54,434 nucleotides of DNA, taken from the NCBI GenBank assembly GCA_903899985.1, contig CAIULL010000291.1, positions 1 to 54,434 on the forward strand. The letters run 5' to 3'. Positions within the stretch are counted from its first letter, which is position 1. The number at the start of each line of letters is the position of its first letter. The DNA comes from an uncultured Schlesneria sp. GTDB lineage: Bacteria; Planctomycetota; Planctomycetia; Planctomycetales; Planctomycetaceae. The notes beneath the pieces are model-generated. The model worked only from the letters and a program-made list of their open reading frames with translations, did not search any database and had not been told where the DNA came from. The translations under genes and the position numbers were made by a program. Below are positions 17,713-26,818 of the stretch, in pieces.

Positions 17713-19230
17713 ATGAACTCTATCTCAGATGCCCCATCGACCGCGAACCCGGATGGCAGTCTGGATTCGTCCGTGGAAAGAAACGGTGCGGATTCAGGTC
17801 GAGTGCCATTGTTTGTGGACTTGGATGGTACGATAATTGCCACTGACCTTCTCTATGAGGGGATGTCAGCCATCGCAGCCGGGCAACCGCTGGAGCTATT
17901 CAAGCTGCCGTACTGGATCCTACAAGGGCGAGCACAATTTAAGAACGAGGTTGCGAGCCAGGCTGGGGCGGATGCGGACTACTTACCCTATCGTCGGGAA
18001 GTTATCGACTTTTTGACTGAACAACGAAAAGCGGGGGTGTCCTTAGTCCTTGCGACGGCAAGTCCTCTTGCGTCGGCTCAGTCGGTTGCCGAGCACTTGC
18101 AGCTTTTTGACGGTGTGCTGGCGACTGATGGGACACTGAATTTAAAGGCCGAGCAAAAGTGCGTCGCGATTCAAGATTATTGTCGTGAGCACGGATTTTC
18201 AGAATTCGCATACATCGGAGACTCGAAAGCCGATTTAGCGATCTGGAAACATGCGTCGAAGTGTTACATTGTTGCATCGGCACCTCCATCGCTCATCAAG
18301 AAATTGCAGACATTGAATACTGGGGCGCAAGTCGTCGGTAGTCGATCGCATATCGCTAAATCCATTTGGAGCGTTTTGCGGCCCCATCAATGGATCAAGA
18401 ATATCTTGTTGTTTGTACCGATGATCGTCAGCATTCCACAGAATTGGTCGCATGTTTGGTTGGAGCTTGCTGCATTTGTAGCTTTCAGTCTTTGCGCATC
18501 GTCGGTTTACGTGTTTAACGACATGATCGATATACGAGCGGATCGAAGACATCTTCGGAAGCGCCGCCGCCCCTTTGCTTCCGGGGATCTGCCACTTGAA
18601 TACGGACCTTTTCTCGGCCTGGGTACGTTTCTGTCAGGCTTTGCCGTCGCAGTGATATTTCTCAATAAAATATTTCTTTTGCTTTTAATGGTCTATTTCG
18701 TTTCAACCACTTTGTATTCCATCTGGTGGAAGCGAAAGATGCTGGTTGACGTATTTGTCCTGTCAGGCCTGTATACAATTCGGCTGTTCGCGGGTGGTGT
18801 CGCCGTCGGCATTCCGGTGTCTGAGTGGCTGTTGACTTTTTCCGTGTTTCTTTTTTCGTCATTGGCGTTCCTGAAAAGGTATGCTGAATTGCTTCATCAC
18901 TTTTCTTCAAAAATGACACAGCAGGAACGACGACGTGGATATCTCGTAACGGACTTGACACTCGTTGAGAGCATGGGTGTGACTGCGGGCTACTTATCGG
19001 TGCTTGTATTGGCGCTTTATATCAATAGCCCTGAAATTCGACCGGCCTACACGCGAAGCTGGCCAATGTGGATTAATTGTGGGATGTTGCTTTACTGGAT
19101 CAGTCGTATGTGGATGAAAGCTCGACGGGGATCTCTCACAGATGACCCGATTGTTTTCGCGGTGAAGGATCGGATCAGCCTCATCGCGGCAGGAATCGTT
19201 GGCATTCTCCTGTTGATCGCAAAATTATGA
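17713..19230 (+). CDS. HAD phosphatase fused to UbiA prenyltransferase (decaprenyl-phosphate phosphoribosyltransferase-like)
   Basis: A 505-residue two-domain protein. Residues ~31-205 form a HAD-IB phosphatase: FVDLDGT (34-40, nucleophile D36, acid D38), ATASP (~115), GDSKAD (~170). Residues ~218-505 form a UbiA membrane domain: RPHQWIKN at its start, the Asp-rich motif NDMIDIRADRRH (from 269) and KRRRPFASG, followed by about seven helices. KxRPxASG and the RPxQWxKN start are typical of decaprenyl-phosphate 5-phosphoribosyltransferases, which transfer phosphoribose from PRPP to polyprenyl phosphate. A fused HAD domain could remove the 5-phosphate to give polyprenyl-phosphate ribose in one polypeptide. 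With two GT-C-like enzymes close by, the product could be their donor (inference). No Shine-Dalgarno site precedes ATG 17713. Confidence 0.9.
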   Translation: MNSISDAPSTANPDGSLDSSVERNGADSGRVPLFVDLDGTIIATDLLYEGMSAIAAGQPLELFKLPYWILQGRAQFKNEVASQAGADADYLPYRREVIDFLTEQRKAGVSLVLATASPLASAQSVAEHLQLFDGVLATDGTLNLKAEQKCVAIQDYCREHGFSEFAYIGDSKADLAIWKHASKCYIVASAPPSLIKKLQTLNTGAQVVGSRSHIAKSIWSVLRPHQWIKNILLFVPMIVSIPQNWSHVWLELAAFVAFSLCASSVYVFNDMIDIRADRRHLRKRRRPFASGDLPLEYGPFLGLGTFLSGFAVAVIFLNKIFLLLLMVYFVSTTLYSIWWKRKMLVDVFVLSGLYTIRLFAGGVAVGIPVSEWLLTFSVFLFSSLAFLKRYAELLHHFSSKMTQQERRRGYLVTDLTLVESMGVTAGYLSVLVLALYINSPEIRPAYTRSWPMWINCGMLLYWISRMWMKARRGSLTDDPIVFAVKDRISLIAAGIVGILLLIAKL

Positions 19231-19745
19231 AGAGGCGATTCACAGAGAATAGAATTCTTCAATAATTAATCATTGAGCCATGTCCCCAAATCTTGGGTGA
19301 TTCAACGAATCCGCTGCATTGATCATCAATGTTCAAGAACCACATCGTATCCCGTATGACGATTAAATTCTGGTGAATGCGAGTTCAACCGCAGACGCAT
19401 TCGATTTCAAAACGGTTCGGAGAATTTCCTGTTTGTCGTGCTACGAATCCTTTGTTTGCGGCTGAACTGTGTTTCATTTTTGCGTTGCGACTGTCTCCTG
19501 AAATCGGGCCGCGTGTGTCTTTAATGTCGCTGCAGTCGCTGGAAGCGTCTTGATCGGCTGGCCGCGCATTGTCCTTGCCTCGTTGGCAAAGTCGTGTTTT
19601 GCATCCTCGTCACCGGGGATTTCCGAGTTTGTCAGCAAAAGAAAAGTCTGTGCTGATACTCGTGGGGCGGCAAAAGTTTGTGATCAAGGCTCGATTTACT
19701 TGGACGCGAAGGAGACATTGACGCGTGGAAAAAGGCTCAGGGGGA
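19231..19745. other. 515-base gap between convergent genes, nothing recognised
   Basis: Lies between the ends of the UbiA gene (plus) and the HAD-IIA gene (minus). An 83-codon frame at 19550-19801 runs antisense into the HAD gene and has no protein resemblance. No T-run terminator was found on either strand. Confidence 0.35.
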
Positions 19746-20576
19746 TCATGCGTCGCTCGCTTCGAAGAGTGCGCGAAGTTCCAACAGGTCCCGGGCAATG
19801 ATATGAGGTGGTTTGACCGCTGTTTCGAAATCGTGGCGGGAACTGACGCCGGTTAAGACGCCTGTCGTGGCCAGCCCCATTCCTAATGCGCCGGAAATGT
19901 CCGTATCGTAGCGATCTCCGACCATCATCGCTTCATGGGGTTGAACTCCGATTCGTCGAATTGCCTGATCATACATCCCTCGGTTTGGCTTGCCGATGAC
20001 AATCGGCTCGACACCGGTCGCTGTGTGCAGCAAAGAGAGGATACTGCCGGCACCAGGTAACAGGCCTCGTTCGCTGGGGTAGCTTGGGTCGGAATTCGTT
20101 CCGAGGAAGCGAGCACCGTTTCGGATCGCGAGGGCGACTCGGGCCAGTTCTTCGTAAGTCAATTCAAAATTGATTCCTGCGATCGCGTAAGTTGCTTCGC
20201 CCGAATCCGTTGTCAATTCGAATCCATGCTGTTTGAGGGCGGCTTTCAAACCGTCCTGGCCCACGATAATGACTTTCCCTTTTGGCCATCCTTGATCGCG
20301 AATTTGTTCGGCGAGCCAGCCGGCCGTCGCCTCAGCGCTTCCCAGAATCTGTTCTGGTTTGGCTCGAACTCCCATCCCAGTCAGCTTTTCGACAAACTGT
20401 GCGGGAGTCCTGCTGGCGTTATTCGTGACGCATAGCCATTTTCGGCCGGTTTGTTCGAGGTAGTCGAACATCGCCTGAACGCCGGGGAGTAATTGGGTTC
20501 CGACATAGATCACACCGTCCATGTCGAAAAGGACTCCTCGGACACGTCGCAGATCGACCGAAGGTGAAGTTGTCAC
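19746..20576 (-). CDS. HAD-IIA family phosphatase (NagD-like)
   Basis: A 276-residue cytosolic phosphatase that likely removes phosphate from a small metabolite such as a nucleotide, p-nitrophenyl phosphate-like compound or phosphoglycolate. Seen: motif I FDMDGV (17-22, D18 and D20), motif [10 protein letters not shown], the C2-cap region, the substrate/motif III stretch [11 protein letters not shown], and motif [15 protein letters not shown] 20576 is chosen: GAGGAG lies seven bases upstream, one of the best ribosome sites in the window, and the resulting length matches the family. The longer in-frame reading to 20720 adds 48 basic residues with no homology. Confidence 0.9.
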   Translation of the reverse strand: MTTSPSVDLRRVRGVLFDMDGVIYVGTQLLPGVQAMFDYLEQTGRKWLCVTNNASRTPAQFVEKLTGMGVRAKPEQILGSAEATAGWLAEQIRDQGWPKGKVIIVGQDGLKAALKQHGFELTTDSGEATYAIAGINFELTYEELARVALAIRNGARFLGTNSDPSYPSERGLLPGAGSILSLLHTATGVEPIVIGKPNRGMYDQAIRRIGVQPHEAMMVGDRYDTDISGALGMGLATTGVLTGVSSRHDFETAVKPPHIIARDLLELRALFEASDA

Positions 20577-20993
20577 ACAAAAACTCCTCAGTAAAGCGTG
20601 TTTCAAATCTCGAATTTGAAGGAAAGGTAGCGAAGACTTTGAAGGAATGCACCTGAGGCTGCCATTCACACAGGATGACCGAAGGCGACATTCAGGTCTG
20701 GCAGCCCGACGCGTCTTCACAGTTCTTGTTTTGTTCTCCTTTGCGGAGGTGTCGGGCTAATGCATGAATTCAGCCTGTTCAATGGTCGACTGAAACCTAA
20801 CCAGATGCTCAATTTGGATTCTTACCTGAATTTTTTCTGAATTCCACGAAACATCTTCTGCATTTCTGGGTTTAGTGTACTATCGGCAAAACTTTTCTCG
20901 TGAATCCTCGGGTACAGTGTGGTAGGAATGCCGAAACAACTTCAGGATCGTCCGAAGAATTGATCTTTTTTGGCACGAAACAGGAACCATGTG
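20577..20993. other. 417-base divergent promoter region
   Basis: Separates the minus-strand HAD-IIA gene from the plus-strand DUF1549/DUF1553 gene. The 48-codon N-terminal extension of the HAD frame falls here and is rejected. Short frames lack support. No repeat or RNA element was seen. Confidence 0.4.
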
Positions 20994-22949
20994 ATGATCA
21001 GGCCAGGTATCCACGTTGCGTTCGTCCTTGTTCAAGCTGCAATTTTTGCCGGCTTCTCGGTCGCAGAAGAAAAGCAAGGTTCGTCGTCGAAAAGCATTTC
21101 GTCAAATCAGGTTGCCCAGGAAGTTGATCATCAGATCCTGGCGGAACTGCAAAAAGCGGGTGTTTCAGTCGCTGAGCGTTGCAGTGATGAGGACTTTCTG
21201 CGACGGGTATCGCTCGATATTACGGGGCAATTGCCGTCTCCCGATCAGGTGATCGCATTTCGGCAGAATAAAGATCCGGACAAGCGGTCTGCTCTTATTG
21301 ATAAACTGGTCGATTCTTCGGAATTCGGTCTGAATTGGGCCAGGTACTGGCGGGACGTTATTTATTTCCGAGCGACCGAACAGCGGTCTCGATTTAACCA
21401 GGAAGAATTCACGGAGTGGATGGCGGAGCAGTGGAACAAGGGGACGGGATGGAATTCGACAGTCACTGCCATGCTGACCGCGTCCGGCAATGTGGAAGAG
21501 CATCCTGAAACGGCATTGATTTTTGCGCAAGGTGCTATGTCAGAGGATGTTGCAGCCGAAGCGTGTCGGGTGTTTTTGGGTATCCAGCTTCAATGTGCGA
21601 ACTGCCATGATCATCCGTCCGATATTTGGAAACGTGAGCAATTCCATCAATTAGCCGCTTACTTCCCTCGGATCGCTGAGCGTCGAATGAATGCCGGGAT
21701 GCCCGAGTATGAGATCGTTTCGGTGAATACCGAAAGTCGGCAAGGGGACTTCATGCGAGAGAACCCCGAAATGTTTATTCGTGCGTTTGACCGCGATAAC
21801 GATCTGAAGCTATCCAAGAAAGAGCTTGAAGCGGGACCTAAGCGAATCGGAAGGCGCATCGCTGCGAGGATGAAAGAAGGCAACAGCGACGAAATGCAGA
21901 ATGAAGGGATGCAGGAAGACAAAATGGCCGCGGGACGGATTCCTGCCAAAGCGATCGACAGGCTTTTCGCATTTGGGGATACCAACAAGGACGATTTGCT
22001 GACAGTCGAAGAGCTCAAGGCGGCCCAACCACCCGTCAACCGTCGTCGAGGTTCGACGGAGCATCACATGGTCGATCTCAAGAATCCCAATTCTCTTGGT
22101 GCCATCGTCGATCCGAAGTTCTTTGTCAGTGGAGAAACATTGCCTCGCGGGCAGACTGATGAAGAGCGACGAGCAGCCGTGGCAAAATCATTTACTTCTC
22201 CCGAGAATCCCTGGTTCGCCCGAGCGATCGTCAATCGCGTCTGGGCTGAGATGCTGGGCGAAGGGTTCTATATGCCGGTCGACGATATTGGTCCGACGCG
22301 AGAAGCTCGCTATCCCGCTGTGCTCGACTTGATTTGTCAGAACTTTGTTGCGAACGGGATGAATCCGAAGTGGCTGGTTCGAACGATTGCCAATACGGAG
22401 ACCTATCAACGGAAGATTCAGTCCAGGCCCGCATCGGAAAATGAGCTTCCCTTTGCGTCCGCGACGCCGGTTCCACTTCGTTCGGATGTCGTCTTCAATT
22501 CTTTAGTTCAGGTGTTTGGCGTCAACGAAGGTGAGATGAATGGACGTACCGCCAAGGTGGTGGACAAGAAGGAGAAAAAAGACAAGCCTCGCGCGTTTCT
22601 ACAAAGTCCGCGGTTCTTGTTCGATACTTTGTTCGGGATCGATCCATCCGTCCCCAAGGACGATGTCATGGGTAATATCCCTCAATCATTGATGATGATG
22701 AATTCTCGCGTTTTTCGAGCGAGAATGTCGGCCGGAAAAAACACGCAGCTTTCTAAGATTCTTGATGAGCACAAAGACAATCGCGATGCCCTGCGAGAGC
22801 TCTATCTACTCGTGCTGGCGCGTGAACCATCGGCCGAAGAACTGAAAATCTGTGCGGATTACATCGCGGAAGTTAAGGATCGGCCGGAAGCGTTTGAAGA
22901 CATGATGTGGAGTTTGCTGAACTCAAGCGAGTTCGTTTCGCGGCGGTAA
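20994..22949 (+). CDS. Secreted DUF1549/DUF1553 (PSCyt2/PSD1) protein with EF-hand insertion
   Basis: A 651-residue exported protein of the planctomycete PSD1 family, function unproven. Residues 1-25 form a signal peptide (hydrophobic HVAFVLVQAAIFAGF). DUF1549 spans ~40-240 and contains a c-type-heme-like CANCH (C201, C204, H205) in LGIQLQCANCHDHP. DUF1553 spans ~395-645 (FARAIVNRVWAEMLGEG, WLVRTIANTETYQ, LYLLVLAREPSAEE). Between them lie two EF-hand-like loops, DRDNDLKLSKKE (~266-277) and DTNKDDLLTVEE (~329-340), with canonical Asp/Asn/Glu positions. No N-terminal PSCyt1 cytochrome domain is present, unlike the paralogue at 43.8 kb. ATG 20994 is chosen for the signal peptide and AGGA seven bases upstream. 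Followed by its DUF1501 partner. Confidence 0.92.
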   Translation: MIRPGIHVAFVLVQAAIFAGFSVAEEKQGSSSKSISSNQVAQEVDHQILAELQKAGVSVAERCSDEDFLRRVSLDITGQLPSPDQVIAFRQNKDPDKRSALIDKLVDSSEFGLNWARYWRDVIYFRATEQRSRFNQEEFTEWMAEQWNKGTGWNSTVTAMLTASGNVEEHPETALIFAQGAMSEDVAAEACRVFLGIQLQCANCHDHPSDIWKREQFHQLAAYFPRIAERRMNAGMPEYEIVSVNTESRQGDFMRENPEMFIRAFDRDNDLKLSKKELEAGPKRIGRRIAARMKEGNSDEMQNEGMQEDKMAAGRIPAKAIDRLFAFGDTNKDDLLTVEELKAAQPPVNRRRGSTEHHMVDLKNPNSLGAIVDPKFFVSGETLPRGQTDEERRAAVAKSFTSPENPWFARAIVNRVWAEMLGEGFYMPVDDIGPTREARYPAVLDLICQNFVANGMNPKWLVRTIANTETYQRKIQSRPASENELPFASATPVPLRSDVVFNSLVQVFGVNEGEMNGRTAKVVDKKEKKDKPRAFLQSPRFLFDTLFGIDPSVPKDDVMGNIPQSLMMMNSRVFRARMSAGKNTQLSKILDEHKDNRDALRELYLLVLAREPSAEELKICADYIAEVKDRPEAFEDMMWSLLNSSEFVSRR

Positions 22950-23013
22950 TCGGGCTTCGTCTGCTTTCGCCTCACTTCGAAAATACAAACAACTCTCGTA
23001 TTGGAGATTCGTC

Positions 23014-24312
23014 ATGACCGAATTCAGCTGGCACGAAAACGTCGCACTCAATCGTCAGTCGGTTTCTCGCCGACGGTTCTTGTATGGCGCTTCGGCGGTC
23101 GCGGCTGCTGGAGCCGTGAATTTTCGTGATGTGATGTCGGTTCAGGCCGATGAGCTGCGAAAACAGGGGCGCGCGATGATCCTGCTGTTCATGCAGGGTG
23201 GTCCGTCCCAGTTCGAGACATTCGACCCAAAGCCGGGGACGGAAAATGGCGGTCCAACAACCGCGATCAGTACCGCTGCGTCTGGTATCCAGATTGCCGA
23301 GGGATGGGAAAAGACCGCTCAGCTGATGAATGACATCGCAATTATTCGCTCGATGACCACCAAAGAAGGGGAACATCAGCGGGCCGCCTATCAAATGCAC
23401 ACCGGCTATATCCCGTCGGGTTCTGTGAAGCATCCGTCGTTGGGTTCGTGTATCGCGAAGGAACTAGCGGTCACAGAACGTGAATTACCCTCCGTGGTCA
23501 CGATCGGTGATCGCGGTAACCTTGGGTCCGGGGCAGGTTTTCTCGGCGTCGATTACGAGCCATTTCAAGTCTCAGGTCGTAGCGTCGGCACTGTGCCAGA
23601 CAATGTCGGGCCGATCGTTGGCGAGAAGCGATTTACGCGTCGACAAGGTTTGCTCGACAAGCTCGAAGGCGAGTTTTCCGCACGCGGTGGTGAGACGGTC
23701 GTGAATAATCATCGCCGAATCTACGACAAGTCCGCGAAGCTGGTCCTGTCGCCGATGACGAAGACGTTTGACTTGAGCCTTGAATCCGCGGAAACGAAAG
23801 AACGTTACGGCAATTCGGAATTTGGCAAAGGCTGCCTCCTCGCACGTCGGCTCATTGAAGCTGGCGTCACATTTGTGGAAGTCAGGCTGGGCAATTGGGA
23901 TAGCCATAAAGATGTGTTCGATAGCGTCAAAGGACTCGCCAGCAAATGCGATCCAGCGTTGTCAGCATTGATTACCGACCTGAAAGATCGGGGTTTGTTC
24001 GACAAGACATTGATCATGTGGACGGGCGAGTTCGGACGGACACCAAAAATCAATCCTAATACCGGTCGCGATCACTGGCCTCGCAATTTTAATGCATTGC
24101 TCGCTGGCGGTGGGATTCAAGGGGGACAGGTCATCGGCGAAACGGCCAAAGACGGCATGGGGATCGTTAATGATCCCGTTAACATTCCTGACCTGTTCAG
24201 TACGATCTGCAAGTCACTTGAAGTGGATCCCGCCAAGGAAAACATGAGTCCGATTGGCAGACCGCTGAAGATTGTGGACGGCGGAAAACCGGTCGCCAAG
24301 TTGTTCAGTTAA
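23014..24312 (+). CDS. Tat-exported DUF1501 protein
   Basis: A 432-residue protein with a twin-arginine signal (SRRRFLYGA, ~18-26) followed by an Ala-rich hydrophobic stretch. The body is DUF1501, a fold related to alkaline phosphatases/sulfatases: FMQGGPSQFETFDPKPG near the start, EVRLGNWDSHKD and TGEFGRTPKIN with GRDHWP towards the end, which hold the His/Asp-rich putative metal site. Function is unproven; these proteins almost always accompany DUF1549/DUF1553 proteins, as here (64-base gap). It ends only 12 bases from a convergent gene. Confidence 0.92.
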   Translation: MTEFSWHENVALNRQSVSRRRFLYGASAVAAAGAVNFRDVMSVQADELRKQGRAMILLFMQGGPSQFETFDPKPGTENGGPTTAISTAASGIQIAEGWEKTAQLMNDIAIIRSMTTKEGEHQRAAYQMHTGYIPSGSVKHPSLGSCIAKELAVTERELPSVVTIGDRGNLGSGAGFLGVDYEPFQVSGRSVGTVPDNVGPIVGEKRFTRRQGLLDKLEGEFSARGGETVVNNHRRIYDKSAKLVLSPMTKTFDLSLESAETKERYGNSEFGKGCLLARRLIEAGVTFVEVRLGNWDSHKDVFDSVKGLASKCDPALSALITDLKDRGLFDKTLIMWTGEFGRTPKINPNTGRDHWPRNFNALLAGGGIQGGQVIGETAKDGMGIVNDPVNIPDLFSTICKSLEVDPAKENMSPIGRPLKIVDGGKPVAKLFS

Positions 24313-24324
24313 CGCAAAACGTTT

Positions 24325-25926
24325 TCATCGAGGCGATTCGAGCAACAGGTACAGGACATTGTCTGTAAAAGCCGGGTCTTTAGTTAGACCCAGATGGTCA
24401 GTAAACAGAAATGTGACGCTGTTCCACTTGATCGGGCTCTGCAGGCGTGGAGCCCAGTTCGAGCGATCGGCAAGACGCTCGTCCATCAGGGCGCTGTGCC
24501 GGGTGACAAGTCCGTCCCCGGCGACTCGTGCGGTCGGAATAAGCGTGCCGCGACTGTCCATCAGATATTGAAACAAGGTCGGGTGAGCGTCGCTGGCGAT
24601 GAGATGGATCGATGTTCCTTCAGGCGGACTGACCTTTGTGTCGATCGCTGCGTGAAACTGTTCTGCTCGACGCAAGCATTTCGACAGGTGTTCATAGGCG
24701 ATTTGCAGCCGACGCTGAGGGTCGGGTTCGTCTGGTAGTAAGAGCCGAAGAACTTCGGATTGACTTGGATTAAAGAACCCCCAGCGAGCTTCTGCCCAGA
24801 CATTGGGATCGTAAAGATCGACAGCGACTCGCTTGGGACCGGAAACGACCGGGCGATGTCGAGGCCGGGGAAGCAGTTGGTAAACAGAAGGCATCGTTCC
24901 CAGGAGTGCGGGTTCATACTTCGAAAAGAATCGAGAGAACTGCACTCCTTTTGTCAGATATTCGACGGCCTGTAAAGACCCGGCGTTCGGAGGAGCAACC
25001 ATCACGAGTCGATCGACGTATTTGGCACCTGCCCATGTCACTTCAGGTGGTGAATCATCGTCAGGAAGGGGCGCATTTCCATATTGCAGGTAGTATCGCG
25101 CCATGACGCCTCCCATCGAGTGGGCGACGATGTCGAAACGAACTGGTTGAGCGTCATCGCCATATCGTTTGCGACGTTCTTCTTCTACGTACGCTTTCTT
25201 TTCAAGAATGAATTGGTGCAGCAGAGCTGCAGTTTCGACGTTATCGCGTCGCCAGTCGTAGGCGAATTGAAAGCAGTTCGCGGTCTGTGATCCTGGATCA
25301 ACGCTTGCGGCCGTGGATGCAGCGTCACGATAACCGCCAATACCGAGCGCCGTGACGATGTCCCTGTAAGCAGCAATCTGAAACAGTACGCCAAAGACGC
25401 GGACATTGAGCGTGTCGAGCGGCCCGGTGACTTTGTTTGTATCAGTCAATTCTTCCAGAGGTTGGCCGTCTTCGATGGGTAACGCGAGCAGTCTTGCTCC
25501 TTCGGGAGTGGACGGATCGATTCCATTCCCACCGAATTCGCCCCAAACGACACGCCGTTCAGTGTCGTCAACAAGTTTCGAACCGAGAATTCCCGGAATG
25601 ACAATAATGGGATTCCGTTGCAATTCGTCGGACTGCGAGGTTCGGCTGTAAATGCTGCCGAGATCGGGGCGACCCCAGGCGGTACGGGATTCGTTCGTCG
25701 CCGTTGGTATCACTTCGCCGGTCTCGTCTTCCGACGACGCTGACGTTTGTTGAATCTTCAAATCGGAGGGACTCGATTTCCAAATCCCGGCTGCTGAAGG
25801 GGTTGCGACGTCTCGGTTCACCGCACGGTCGTTCAGTACGGTGGCGCGCCCCGTCGGAGCAAACGAGCGGCAACCTGCCACCGTCGCCCAGATACAGACC
25901 GCGAACCAGACTGTTTTCCGATACAT
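24325..25926 (-). CDS. Lipoprotein alpha/beta-hydrolase, LCAT-like lipase/acyltransferase
   Basis: A 533-residue envelope hydrolase. ATG 25926 gives a lipoprotein signal with lipobox TVAGC (15-19), preferred over ATG 25950, which delays it. The hydrolase core begins at NPIIVIPGILGSKL, as in lecithin:cholesterol acyltransferase-like and PGAP1-like enzymes. The nucleophile elbow is AHSMGGVMARYY (Ser ~270). Later blocks VAPPNAGSLQAVEY, GDGLVTRHSAL and TDHLGLTKDP could supply the acid and the histidine. Likely substrate is a phospholipid or other acyl ester; not deducible. It converges with the DUF1501 gene and lies back to back with a DUF2294 gene. Confidence 0.85.
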   Translation of the reverse strand: MYRKTVWFAVCIWATVAGCRSFAPTGRATVLNDRAVNRDVATPSAAGIWKSSPSDLKIQQTSASSEDETGEVIPTATNESRTAWGRPDLGSIYSRTSQSDELQRNPIIVIPGILGSKLVDDTERRVVWGEFGGNGIDPSTPEGARLLALPIEDGQPLEELTDTNKVTGPLDTLNVRVFGVLFQIAAYRDIVTALGIGGYRDAASTAASVDPGSQTANCFQFAYDWRRDNVETAALLHQFILEKKAYVEEERRKRYGDDAQPVRFDIVAHSMGGVMARYYLQYGNAPLPDDDSPPEVTWAGAKYVDRLVMVAPPNAGSLQAVEYLTKGVQFSRFFSKYEPALLGTMPSVYQLLPRPRHRPVVSGPKRVAVDLYDPNVWAEARWGFFNPSQSEVLRLLLPDEPDPQRRLQIAYEHLSKCLRRAEQFHAAIDTKVSPPEGTSIHLIASDAHPTLFQYLMDSRGTLIPTARVAGDGLVTRHSALMDERLADRSNWAPRLQSPIKWNSVTFLFTDHLGLTKDPAFTDNVLYLLLESPR

Positions 25927-26004
25927 GAACCGCCCCGTCCATGGAGCCATTTTGAAGAGAACCGGATCATAGTCAAAGATCCCAATCGGGGACAGAGGAT
26001 TTTC

Positions 26005-26385
26005 CTACCGATGTTTTATCTCTCGAAACTTCGGTGGATGTGCCAGCGTGAAGACAACGACCTCTTCGCCGGTGGCGGTACTGATGTCATGATGCAGGCT
26101 GATCACACGAACTCCGGTGGATTCCTGGACCATGCCCTCCATCAGCGGACGGGCCAATTCAATCAATTGGGTTCGAACTTGCTTCAGCAAATCTCGTCCC
26201 TTTTCGGGTTGCAGCGTCTTCACCAGGTGTTGTTCGGCTGCGGTCAGCACGCCGTAAAGTCGAACCACGACCAGATCGCCGATCAGGTGGGTCTGAATGT
26301 CCTTGGGGCCGCGCCCCATATATTCCTGTTCGAATCGCGAGATTCCCTGGCTGATCGCTGCTTCGATTTCGCCTTGTGACTTCAT
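26005..26385 (-). CDS. DUF2294 / MpsC-like protein, copy 1
   Basis: A 126-residue protein of the DUF2294 family (also named MpsC, a component reported with a Na+-translocating membrane-potential system in Bacillus-type bacteria). Seen: GEIEAAISQGISRFEQEYMGRGPKDI at the N-terminus, LIGDLVVVRLYGVLTAAEQ, then a helix with LIELARPLMEGMVQ and the C-terminal GVRVISLHHDISTATGEEVVVFTL, all typical of the family. ATG 26385 is chosen for family length and AGGA about seven bases upstream; the frame is open to 26484. Divergent from the stress island, whose first element starts ~190 bases away. Its diverged paralogue is at 27.6 kb. Confidence 0.88.
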   Translation of the reverse strand: MKSQGEIEAAISQGISRFEQEYMGRGPKDIQTHLIGDLVVVRLYGVLTAAEQHLVKTLQPEKGRDLLKQVRTQLIELARPLMEGMVQESTGVRVISLHHDISTATGEEVVVFTLAHPPKFREIKHR

Positions 26386-26540
26386 TACAGTTCCTGCTTT
26401 CACTGACGACCTTGGCGTATATTGCTTATCGAGGCCCGCCAGGAAAATCGAACCGATACGGACGGCATATTTAACGCGATTCACATTTTTGTCGCGTGGA
26501 GTTTATCAATGTTATTATGAAATAAATAGAACAATTGCAT

Positions 26541-26568
26541 TGCAAAATCTTCAAAGTCCCGTAAAATG
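26541..26568 (+). promoter_or_regulatory. Sigma70-like promoter of candidate small RNA A
   Basis: TTGCAA (26541-26546), a 16-base spacer, and TAAAAT (26563-26568). It lies in A/T-rich sequence and is followed within about 50 bases by the conserved element. Predicted transcription start near 26575. Consensus match is good but unproven. Confidence 0.45.
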
Positions 26569-26574
26569 ACTTTC

Positions 26575-26721
26575 GTTAAGAGAAAGTAGCTTTAAACCTT
26601 CTTTTAACACTGATCGGAAAACTAATTAAAAAGCAACTCGGCCTGTGCCGGGGGGCTCGTTAGGAAGTAAGCCGACGCAGCAGAATACCTCAGGGTGATC
26701 TGCTGCGTCGGCTTTTTTTTT
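26575..26721 (+). ncRNA. Candidate small RNA A, paralogous to the element at 38.2 kb
   Basis: A non-coding stretch of ~147 bases between a promoter-like sequence and a strong terminator. It shares two identical 11-mers with element B, GATCGGAAAAC (26612-26622) and GTAAGCCGACG (26667-26677), 55 bases apart here and 53 apart in B, plus GGGCTC between them. A short hairpin (ACTTTC/GAAAGT, 26570-26588) lies at the predicted 5' end. GGCT upstream can pair with AGCC of the second 11-mer as an alternative to the terminator stem, so a switch is possible. No open frame is conserved between the copies. I do not recognise the family. A 47-codon gene starts 97 bases beyond the terminator. Confidence 0.5.
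26669..26721 (+). terminator. Strong intrinsic terminator ending candidate RNA A
   Basis: Perfect 15-bp stem (26669-26683 with 26700-26714), a 16-base loop that can itself form ACC-TCAG-GGT, and a run of nine T ending at 26721. One of the two clearest Rho-independent terminators in the window. Confidence 0.85.
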
Positions 26722-26818
26722 GCCCGGTGCTCCCCTTCCCTGCCCTGACTATTGCTCAGAATTCACGAGTGGTATGTCCGCTCAATCCGCTTTGGATCTC
26801 TTCAGTGGGGTGATCACG

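Noticed and set aside
19550-19801. 83-codon plus-strand frame running into the HAD-IIA gene
   Set aside because: Antisense to a good gene at its 3' end and with no domain or start signal.
20577-20720. 48-codon N-terminal extension of the HAD-IIA phosphatase
   Set aside because: A GAGGAG site seven bases before GTG 20576 and the family length argue for the shorter protein.
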